A DNA stretch of 12,059 nucleotides, taken from contig JBJEEE010000055.1 in the NCBI GenBank assembly GCA_051872775.1, forward strand, positions 1-12,059, given 5' to 3'. The notes under the pieces were generated by a model, which worked only from the letters and a program-made list of their open reading frames with translations, had not been told where the DNA came from and did not search any database. This stretch comes from UMGS75 sp051872775. Lineage in GTDB: Bacteria > Bacillota_I > Bacilli_A > ML615J-28 > CAG-313. Positions within the stretch are counted from its first letter, which is position 1. Each line of letters begins with the position of its first letter. Below are positions 1 through 5,470 of this stretch, piece by piece. The translations under genes were made by a program, and so were the position numbers.

Positions 1-25
1 AGAATACGCTTATGTTTAATTTTTT

Positions 26-37
26 TTGGGACATTTT
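26..37 (+). repeat. Left arm of a 12-bp inverted repeat found at both window ends
   Basis: The 12 bases TTGGGACATTTT here recur as the exact reverse complement at 12035-12046. The orientation is that of terminal inverted repeats bounding the interval between them. No transposase is visible in the window, and similarity beyond the 12 bases is weak, so this may be an insertion-sequence end, a solo remnant or chance. Confidence 0.35.
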
Positions 38-100
38 GCAAAGTTATTGACAGCATTTAAGAAGTAAAAACGTTTCACAGATTAATAGTAATCTTAAAAT

Positions 101-135
101 AAAAATAAATAAGACTCTGGCTTTAAACCAGAATC
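101..135 (-). terminator. Rho-independent terminator of the ABC importer operon
   Basis: Read on the minus strand, arms TCTGG and CCAGA flank a 7-base loop, with extra pairing outside them (one mismatch). A T-rich tract follows. It lies just past the stop codon of the binding-protein gene at 142. Confidence 0.7.
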
Positions 136-141
136 AATTTA

Positions 142-1170
142 TTATTTATATAAAATACGATTACATATTTCATTATTTACTAACTTTTCATAAGGGGCAC
201 GTTCATTTAGTTCATTTGCTTCTTCCATAATATCCATTAATTTATTAAATCCCTCTTCTTCAAAATATGGAGTGACACACCAAGCATCAATGAAACGATA
301 TCTTGCGACGACTTCAGCTAAATCTTCTACTTTAATGTCAGGGAAAGCTTTATGTAGGATTTGGGCTACGTCTAAATTTGAATGCGTTTGGACATACTGT
401 TGTCCCTTGTAAATGGCTCTTGTAAACTTTTCGATAATATCTTTGTTTTTTTCATAATATTTTAATGTTGTTGAATAAGCGGTATATGGTACTTTACCAA
501 TGTATTTTCCAATTGAACATAGTAAATATGCTTTATTAGCTTTAACAAGATCGGTAGCGGTTGGTTCAAATAAGGTTACATAATCACCTTCACCAGCTAA
601 GAATGAACCAGCCATTGCGGCAAAAGCAACATCTGTACGTACATTTACTTCATTATCTTTAAGTACTTTATTTTGTGCATCCTGTACGACATTTAATCCC
701 GCTTGTTTTAAGACATATTCTAAAGTCATCTCTGGTACTCCGCCTTTTCTTCCTCCGAGGACTTCTTTTCCCCTTAACATCGATAAATCAAAATCTTGTA
801 TTTGTTCTCTTCCAAATAGGAAACTTCCATCCGTTTGCGTTAATTGCGCAAAATTTACCAAATAATTATTATGATCATTATTATATAAATAAATCGTGGG
901 TTCAGGACCTTGTAATCCAATTTGAACATCGCCAGAAAGTAATGCAGCTGTTACTTTGTCAGCCCCGTTGGCATTAAATAAATCTATTTCTAAATCTTCT
1001 TCTTGAAAAAAACCTAATTCCATTGCAACATATTGAGGAGCATAAAATACAGAATGCGCTACTTCCGCAACTTTGATTTTCGTTCTTTTCGTATTTTCAC
1101 AACTAATCAAACATAACGTAAAAACAATACCCAAAAGTATAATTAAAAAATAAGATTTAAACTTTTTCAC
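142..1170 (-). CDS. ABC transporter substrate-binding lipoprotein, NMT1/SsuA/ThiY-like
   Basis: This is the 342-residue extracellular binding protein of the importer encoded by this operon. The N-terminus has KK, a hydrophobic stretch at about residues 7-22 and a lipobox LISC with the lipidated Cys at 24, so it should be anchored to the outer face of the membrane. The mature part starts with a beta strand and a YAPQYVAMELGFF segment typical of the NMT1/THI5-like fold, followed by an AALLSGDVQIGL segment. Translation probably starts at GTG 1170, with AAGGAAG upstream; the permease stop is only one base before it. Family members bind sulfonates, nitrate, taurine or pyrimidine thiamine precursors. 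Nothing here fixes the substrate, and I see no TPP or FMN riboswitch upstream of the operon. It is the last gene of the operon and is followed by a terminator. Confidence 0.85.
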   Translation of the reverse strand: MKKFKSYFLIILLGIVFTLCLISCENTKRTKIKVAEVAHSVFYAPQYVAMELGFFQEEDLEIDLFNANGADKVTAALLSGDVQIGLQGPEPTIYLYNNDHNNYLVNFAQLTQTDGSFLFGREQIQDFDLSMLRGKEVLGGRKGGVPEMTLEYVLKQAGLNVVQDAQNKVLKDNEVNVRTDVAFAAMAGSFLAGEGDYVTLFEPTATDLVKANKAYLLCSIGKYIGKVPYTAYSTTLKYYEKNKDIIEKFTRAIYKGQQYVQTHSNLDVAQILHKAFPDIKVEDLAEVVARYRFIDAWCVTPYFEEEGFNKLMDIMEEANELNERAPYEKLVNNEICNRILYK

Positions 1171-1171
1171 T

Positions 1172-1960
1172 TTATCTTCCTTTTCTTTTTATCTTTTTTT
1201 CGATAATATTAACAATTTCATACATTATAAATGCAATTATTGCTAAAACCAAGACTCCCATCATGACTAAGGTCATTTTGAACACTTGTGAACCATAAAC
1301 AATCAAATATCCAAGTCCAGCTCGTGATACCACAAACTCACCTACAATAACACCTATCCAAGACATACCTATATTTATTTTTATTATGCTAACTATATTT
1401 CCAAAGTTTGCAGGAATTATGAGTTTAAACAATATTTGCCATTTGGTAGCATTAAAACTTTTCATCATTTTTATTTTATCTTCTTCAATAGCTTTAAAAT
1501 AACCATATCCGGAAATAATTGTAATAACAATTGAAATTGAAATTGCGACAATTGTTATCCCTTTAATCCCTGTTCCTGCCCAAATGATTAAGATTGGAGC
1601 TAACGCTGTTTTAGGTAAGGCATTTAATACCACTAAAAAAGGATCAAATATTTTAGCAATGAATTCATTCCACCATAATATTACCGCAATCACTATACCT
1701 AAAGATGTTCCTATAATTAAACCTAAAAGGGTCTCTAAGACTGATATTCCTATATGTTTCCACAATTCTTGACTTTTAATATACTGCCATAAAAGTTTAA
1801 TGATACTAGATGGACTACTTAGTAAAAACGCATCTATAATATTAAAGTAAGAAAGCACCTCCCATAATCCTATCAATAAAACAAGAATAGATAGTTGAAT
1901 AATAATTAATTTGGTTTTTTCTTTACGCTTATTAATGAAATAAGGATTGTTATTCTTCAT
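1172..1960 (-). CDS. ABC transporter permease, SsuC/TauC/ThiX-like
   Basis: This 262-residue membrane protein is the channel subunit of the importer. About six hydrophobic segments are visible, the first near residues 17-39. The central stretch around FDPFLVVLNALPKTALAPILIIWAGTG is characteristic of the SsuC/TauC permeases. It is followed by a cytoplasmic EAA-type loop (MMKSFNATKWQILFKLIIPA) that docks on the ATPase, and by a conserved VGEFVVSRAGLGYLI segment. The length is normal for the family. The start ATG at 1960 overlaps the end of the ATPase gene by 11 bases and has GGAGTGA upstream inside that gene, so the two are probably translationally coupled. The transported compound cannot be told from the sequence. 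Confidence 0.88.
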   Translation of the reverse strand: MKNNNPYFINKRKEKTKLIIIQLSILVLLIGLWEVLSYFNIIDAFLLSSPSSIIKLLWQYIKSQELWKHIGISVLETLLGLIIGTSLGIVIAVILWWNEFIAKIFDPFLVVLNALPKTALAPILIIWAGTGIKGITIVAISISIVITIISGYGYFKAIEEDKIKMMKSFNATKWQILFKLIIPANFGNIVSIIKINIGMSWIGVIVGEFVVSRAGLGYLIVYGSQVFKMTLVMMGVLVLAIIAFIMYEIVNIIEKKIKRKGR

Positions 1961-2690
1961 TTAATTCACTCCAAATTTCATCAAAGTACATTCTAAATTC
2001 GTTTTGCTTTCTTTTTTCAAGAGGTGTTAAGGGATGGTCTGATTTCATCTTTATTTCATGAACCTTTTTGATAGTTGCAGGTCGTTTTGAGAACACTATG
2101 ACTTTGTCTGCCATCGCTATTGCTTCTGAAATATCATGTGTGACTAAAATTGCGGTTAGCTTTTCCGTTTTAATCATATTATAAACATCATCACTTACTT
2201 TAATTCTTGTTTGATAATCAAGGGCAGAAAACGGCTCATCAAGTAATAACAGACTTGGCTTTACCGCAAGTGTTCTGATTAAAGCTAATCTTTGTCGCAT
2301 TCCTCCAGAAAGTTCATAAGGATAGTTTTTCGCAAATTCCAATAATTCGTATTTTTTTAGCATTGATTTTACATTTTCAATGTTTTCTTTCGTTAATTGT
2401 TTCTTTATTTCTAAACCTAATAAAACATTATTAAACACCGTACGCCATTCAAAAAGTTGATCATGTTGAAACATATAACCTATATCTCCTGATGTTTCAA
2501 TACTTCCTTCAGTAGGTTTTATTAGTTTTGATATTAAGTTTAAGATTGTCGATTTTCCACTTCCTGATGGTCCAACGATTGCGATGATTTCTTGTTCTTC
2601 TACTTCTAAATTAATATTATCAAGTACTTTGATTTCCCCAAGTTCAGTAAAAAAGGATTTGGATACACCTTCTAATTTAAGTACTTTCAT
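1950..2690 (-). CDS. ABC transporter ATP-binding protein, SsuB/TauB-like
   Basis: This 246-residue cytoplasmic ATPase powers the importer. All core motifs are intact: Walker A GPSGSGKST at 40-48, Q-loop Gln at 75 (MFQHD), signature LSGGMRQR from 127, Walker B LLLLDEP at 147-153, D-loop SALD and switch His at 185 (VTHD). The C-terminal tail is short, as in the SsuB/TauB group, with the typical VFSKRPATI segment. It is the first gene of a minus-strand operon ATPase-permease-binding protein. The start ATG at 2690 has a good GAGGTGA ribosome binding site. That site partly overlaps one arm of an inverted repeat in the leader, a possible translational control element. Confidence 0.92.
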   Translation of the reverse strand: MKVLKLEGVSKSFFTELGEIKVLDNINLEVEEQEIIAIVGPSGSGKSTILNLISKLIKPTEGSIETSGDIGYMFQHDQLFEWRTVFNNVLLGLEIKKQLTKENIENVKSMLKKYELLEFAKNYPYELSGGMRQRLALIRTLAVKPSLLLLDEPFSALDYQTRIKVSDDVYNMIKTEKLTAILVTHDISEAIAMADKVIVFSKRPATIKKVHEIKMKSDHPLTPLEKRKQNEFRMYFDEIWSELNEE

Positions 2691-2693
2691 GAT

Positions 2694-2757
2694 TCACCTC
2701 GCTTCTTAGTTTACTTTATTTTATTACATAATTTATGATTTGGTATGGGCAAGCGAG
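2694..2757 (-). promoter_or_regulatory. Leader of the ABC operon with a 7-bp inverted repeat touching the ribosome binding site
   Basis: In the transcript, CTCGCTT (2757-2751) could pair with AAGCGAG (2704-2698). The last three bases of the second arm are the GAG of the ribosome binding site GAGGTGA (2700-2694). The arms enclose about 46 A+U-rich nucleotides. Only a weak promoter match is seen (TTGCCC, 18-base spacer, TGTAAT), and it starts inside the first arm, which argues against that arm being transcribed from this promoter. The element may be a small regulatory fold or chance; it matches no riboswitch class I know. Confidence 0.25.
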
Positions 2758-2802
2758 TAGATTATTAATAAAAAGTATGAACAATATTTTGAAATAAAAC
2801 AT

Positions 2803-2831
2803 TTGTTATTTTTATTTAATAATGCTATAAT
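2803..2831 (+). promoter_or_regulatory. Sigma-A type promoter of the histidine phosphatase gene
   Basis: TTGTTA at 2803-2808 is followed by a 17-base spacer and a perfect TATAAT at 2826-2831. The start codon lies about 32 bases downstream. Confidence 0.7.
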
Positions 2832-2862
2832 TAAGAAAAAAAATATCTAATTGAGGCATAAT

Positions 2863-3432
2863 ATGAAAACATTAATCTGCTTAGTTCGACATGGTGAAAC
2901 CAACTGGAATCAACAACATTTAATTCAAGGTCGTATCGATATTGACTTAAATGAAAATGGAGTAAACCAAATTCATCATACGGCTTTACGTCTAAAACAA
3001 ACCAAAGTTATTTGGGATGTATATTTATCTAGTCCCTTACAAAGGGCAATCTCTTCTTGCAAGATTATTCGTAATTGTTTAAATGATGAGAATAAGCCTA
3101 TAATAATTAGACCAAATCTAATTGAAAGAGAGTTTGGAGAGTATGATGGTCACATCATAAATGATGATGTCTATGCTAAAATATTAAATGATGATGTCAT
3201 CGGAATGGAAAAGTCTAGTGAGATACAAGAACGTGCTAAAGAGGAACTTGTAAAAATCGTTAAAGCATATCGAGGAAAGAATGTATTAATTGTCACACAC
3301 TCTCATTTTATTAAAGCTTTATTTACTACCCTTGATCATAATCTTACTTTTAAATCAACCTTACTTAATGGTGGTTTAAACTTTATTGTTTTTAATGATG
3401 ATGAAATAGAAAGTTTTGATTTTAATCAATAA
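2863..3432 (+). CDS. Histidine phosphatase family protein (phosphoglycerate mutase-like)
   Basis: This 189-residue protein belongs to the histidine phosphatase superfamily (PhoE, CobC and GpmB relatives), whose members hydrolyse phosphate esters through a phosphohistidine. The hallmark LVRHGETNW places the nucleophile at His10 beside Arg9. The second Arg is in SSPLQRA (Arg61), the proton-donor region is EREFGEYDG (Glu88 or Glu90), and the second His is in VTHSHF (His146). All needed residues are present. I chose ATG 2863 over an in-frame TTG at 2851 because GAGG at 2853-2856 gives the normal spacing to the ATG. It is a single gene with its own promoter and a terminator shared with the opposing strand. 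The substrate is unknown; a broad sugar-phosphate or nucleotide phosphatase is more likely than a glycolytic mutase at this length. Confidence 0.85.
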   Translation: MKTLICLVRHGETNWNQQHLIQGRIDIDLNENGVNQIHHTALRLKQTKVIWDVYLSSPLQRAISSCKIIRNCLNDENKPIIIRPNLIEREFGEYDGHIINDDVYAKILNDDVIGMEKSSEIQERAKEELVKIVKAYRGKNVLIVTHSHFIKALFTTLDHNLTFKSTLLNGGLNFIVFNDDEIESFDFNQ

Positions 3433-3433
3433 A

Positions 3434-3476
3434 AAAAGACTATAGACGAGCAAATATGTTCGTTTTATAGTCTTTT
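3434..3476. terminator. Bidirectional terminator between the histidine phosphatase gene and the GH3 remnant
   Basis: Arms at 3434-3449 and 3460-3476 pair almost perfectly with a single bulge (AAAAGACTATA against TATAGTCTTTT). Runs of A and T on the two sides allow termination in both directions. It starts two bases past the phosphatase stop and contains most of the degraded glycosidase stop codon. Confidence 0.8.
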
Positions 3477-4034
3477 ATTTATTAAATAGTTTTGTAATTA
3501 TAGCCTTATTGGTATAGTTAGTTACCCCATAAGTATAAATGATTGTATCAATAATAGCTTCATATTCTTCATGAAGATAAGGCTGACCCATATCTATAAA
3601 TATAACCGGAGTATCGTATTTGGTCCAGCATCTTCATAATCATCGATATTTACCATTTTAGATAATTGTATCGTTAGTTCTTTAGCAACAGCGATAGGAT
3701 AGTTTGAACCAAAAATAAAATGAGCAATACGGAGTGATGGATTATAATTTATCGGTAAAAGATGATGTTGATCACGAAATACTTTGATTGATTTTTCGTT
3801 TATTTCCTTAACGATTTTTTCCTCATCTAAGGAAGGTATTTCTTTATATGTCATCTGTTGATGTGTTTCAATAAATCAAGCATAATAATTCCTTTATGAA
3901 TAAATATATTCATTTGATTAATAAACTCCTTATCAGGATGATCAAATAGCAGCACATCTCCACCCGTCAAAAGAAAAGTGGCATACGCCTCATAGTAGTT
4001 CATATAGCCACAAAAATCACCCATTTAAACTCAT
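3475..4034 (-). pseudogene. Decayed C-terminal remnant of a glycoside hydrolase family 3 (beta-N-acetylhexosaminidase-like) gene
   Basis: Three minus-strand pieces in three frames line up, in order, with the C-terminal part of two-domain GH3 enzymes. Piece A (about 4024-3851) has MGDF, EAYATFLLTGGDVLLF and an IHKG segment, matching the end of the catalytic barrel. Piece B (3854-3594) has EKSIKVFRDQHHLLPI, matching the linker into the second domain. Piece C (about 3618-3475) reads YDTPVIFIDMGQPYL, then YGVTNYTNKAIITKLFNK, the usual C-terminus. A few bases before A, ATG AGT TTA AAT in another frame resembles the conserved DSLNM motif. The catalytic N-terminal part is missing, and B to C seems to have lost some residues. 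At least two frameshifts plus an N-terminal truncation make function very unlikely. The complete enzyme would have cleaved N-acetylglucosamine-type residues, as in cell-wall recycling; that role is family knowledge only. Confidence 0.75.
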
Positions 4035-4064
4035 AAAACAATAATATATTTTTTTACAAAGTGA

Positions 4065-4643
4065 TTATTTCCTATATTTTTGTTTAATTCTACTTAATTG
4101 ACCTTGAAATACTTCAGTCAAGCGATTAGAAATATCATCATCTGTAAACTCAATCATTTTAGTAACCATAAGCGTAGCAATTCCATGACAGAAAATCCAC
4201 ATATTCAAATAAAGATTAAAAGCATCTTCTTTTTCAAGACCATAATCTTTTTGAATTGATTCTGTTATTTCAGAAAAAAGTAGTTCTGTTGTATTTTTTA
4301 AATGAATTTTTTTAGGTAAACCATCATTACTATGCATAAATATTATTTGGAAAAAGGCTGGTTCTTCTTTCGCAAACCTAATGTAACTCTTACCAGAACC
4401 TTTAAACGAAATATCTTCTTCTAATCCTTCTTTTATATATGCATCAAATATATTATACATTTCATCAATTGTCGCATCAATTACTTCTTCCATACTTTGA
4501 AAAATAGTAAAAATAGGGCGAGCAGAACTTCCTAATTTATTACCTAATGACCTTGCAGTAATACCTTTTAATCCTGATTCCCTTACAATTTGCAATGCAT
4601 TATCGATTATTTCTTTTCTTGAAAACTTTGCTTTTGGTGGCAT
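4065..4643 (-). CDS. TetR/AcrR family transcriptional regulator
   Basis: This 192-residue protein is a TetR-type dimeric DNA-binding repressor. The N-terminal region has the family pattern: SRKEIIDNALQIVRESGLKGITARSLGNKLGSSARPIFTIF, with the helix-turn-helix at about residues 28-48. The remaining helical domain would bind an unknown ligand and mediate dimerisation. The start ATG 4643 has GGAGTGA at good spacing. Its promoter is a perfect TTGACA-17-TATAAT, and an inverted repeat sits on and just after the -10, which suggests strong autorepression. It is divergent from the serine recombinase gene and runs toward the GH3 remnant without an obvious terminator between them. No efflux pump or other usual target lies next to it, so its other targets are unknown. 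Confidence 0.88.
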   Translation of the reverse strand: MPPKAKFSRKEIIDNALQIVRESGLKGITARSLGNKLGSSARPIFTIFQSMEEVIDATIDEMYNIFDAYIKEGLEEDISFKGSGKSYIRFAKEEPAFFQIIFMHSNDGLPKKIHLKNTTELLFSEITESIQKDYGLEKEDAFNLYLNMWIFCHGIATLMVTKMIEFTDDDISNRLTEVFQGQLSRIKQKYRK

Positions 4644-4664
4644 AAAATCACTCCTAATAGATTA

Positions 4665-4688
4665 ATGTTTTAAAACATCTGTTTTAAA
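4665..4688. promoter_or_regulatory. Candidate TetR operator, overlapping palindromes
   Basis: Arms TTTAAAACA (4669-4677) and TGTTTTAAA (4680-4688) form a 9-bp inverted repeat with a 2-base centre. It overlaps a second perfect 14-bp palindrome ATGTTTTAAAACAT at 4665-4678. The site touches the -10 box of tetR and covers the expected transcription start, a typical place for autorepression. Confidence 0.6.
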
Positions 4689-4716
4689 TTATATACGAAT
4701 TTATTAATTTTGTCAA
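4688..4716 (-). promoter_or_regulatory. Consensus sigma-A promoter of the tetR gene
   Basis: On the minus strand TTGACA (4716-4711), a 17-base spacer and TATAAT (4693-4688) match the consensus at all twelve positions. Confidence 0.85.
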
Positions 4717-4761
4717 GAAATTTATTATTGATATAATAATGATGATAAATAATCTTTTTAT

Positions 4762-4789
4762 TTGACTATCTTTTATTTTTAAATATTTT
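4762..4789 (+). promoter_or_regulatory. Weak promoter candidate of the recombinase gene
   Basis: TTGACT at 4762-4767 is followed after 16 bases by TATTTT at 4784-4789. The -10 match is poor. A good ribosome binding site (GAAAGGTGG) precedes the ATG at 4820. Confidence 0.35.
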
Positions 4790-4819
4790 TATAGGTACAA
4801 AAGAAAGGTGGTAAAATAA

Positions 4820-5422
4820 ATGATATATGGATATGTTAGAGTAAGTACAATCAACCAAAATATTGATCGTCAAATTGAAGAACTATACAAATTAGGAATT
4901 ACAGACAAATTTATTTATGTTGATTATGAATCAGGAAAGGACTTTGATAGAAAAAACTATCAAAAACTTATCAAAAAAGTAAAAAAAGATGACTTAATTA
5001 TAATTAAGTCAATAGATCGTTTAGGAAGAAATTACGATATGATTATTGAAGAATGGAAACGTATCACCATTGAAAAAGATGCAGATATTCAAGTACTAGA
5101 TATGCCGCTACTCGATACGAGAATTAAAGGTGATAATTTAGTTGGAAAATTTATTAGTGACTTGGTTCTTCAAGTCTTGTCATTTGTTGCGCAAAACGAA
5201 CGTGAAAACATTAAAGCTCGGCAAGCTGAAGGAATCAGAATCGCAAAAGCAAAAGGCGTTAAGTTTGGTCGACCTAAAATTGTGTTTTCTGATAACTATG
5301 CCTCAATTTTTGATAATTATAAAGTTAAAAAGATAACAATAACCGAAGCTTGTGAGCAACTAAATGTTAAACGTAGTACCTTTTATAAGTATCTAAAGAT
5401 GTATAATACAAACTTATTATAA
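4820..5422 (+). CDS. Serine recombinase of the resolvase/invertase family
   Basis: This 200-residue protein is a small serine site-specific recombinase, which breaks and rejoins DNA through a phosphoserine link. The N-terminal catalytic domain has YVRVST with nucleophile Ser9 and Arg7, and SIDRLGRNY with the Arg pair at 67 and 70. A long dimerisation helix spans about 110-140, ending in EGIRIAKAKGVKFGRPK. A C-terminal helix-turn-helix lies at about 170-195 (ITITEACEQLNVKRSTFYKYL). Length and order match Tn3-type resolvases and DNA invertases, so the gene looks intact. No transposase, invertible segment or plasmid gene is nearby, so it may be a leftover of a mobile element or act on a distant site. 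ATG 4820 is supported by GAAAGGTGG. It ends in a strong hairpin shared with the P-type ATPase gene. Confidence 0.9.
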   Translation: MIYGYVRVSTINQNIDRQIEELYKLGITDKFIYVDYESGKDFDRKNYQKLIKKVKKDDLIIIKSIDRLGRNYDMIIEEWKRITIEKDADIQVLDMPLLDTRIKGDNLVGKFISDLVLQVLSFVAQNERENIKARQAEGIRIAKAKGVKFGRPKIVFSDNYASIFDNYKVKKITITEACEQLNVKRSTFYKYLKMYNTNLL

Positions 5423-5427
5423 AAAAA

Positions 5428-5462
5428 GGATGAAATTAGAACATATGGGTTCTATTTCATCC
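5428..5462. terminator. Bidirectional terminator between the recombinase and P-type ATPase genes
   Basis: Arms 5428-5442 and 5449-5462 (GGATGAAAT..AGAAC against GTTCTATTTCATCC) pair with one bulged base. On the minus strand they are followed by seven T, so this direction is the stronger one; on the plus strand the tail is a weaker TTATTATTT. Confidence 0.8.
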
Positions 5463-5470
5463 CTTATTAT

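Noticed and set aside
66..79. Second cre-like sequence around AAAAACGTTTCAC near the left edge
   Set aside because: The spacing of the half-sites is one base off and several consensus positions fail.
675..977. Plus-strand frame opposite the binding-protein gene
   Set aside because: No ribosome binding site or recognisable domain; it is antisense to a clear lipoprotein gene. The same holds for the frames at 1584-1772, 6429-6617, 7191-7634, 9528-9728, 10240-10485 and 10924-11181.
2851..2862. TTG start of the histidine phosphatase at 2851
   Set aside because: The ATG at 2863 has GAGG at normal spacing and puts the RHG motif at the usual residue 9-11.
2691..2862. TPP, FMN or other known riboswitch before the ABC operon
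   Set aside because: None of the conserved core motifs I know are present on either strand; only a short inverted repeat remains.
3475..4034. Programmed frameshifting of a functional GH3 gene
   Set aside because: Several shifts, a missing catalytic region and an apparent internal deletion point to decay; I see no convincing slippery site with downstream structure.
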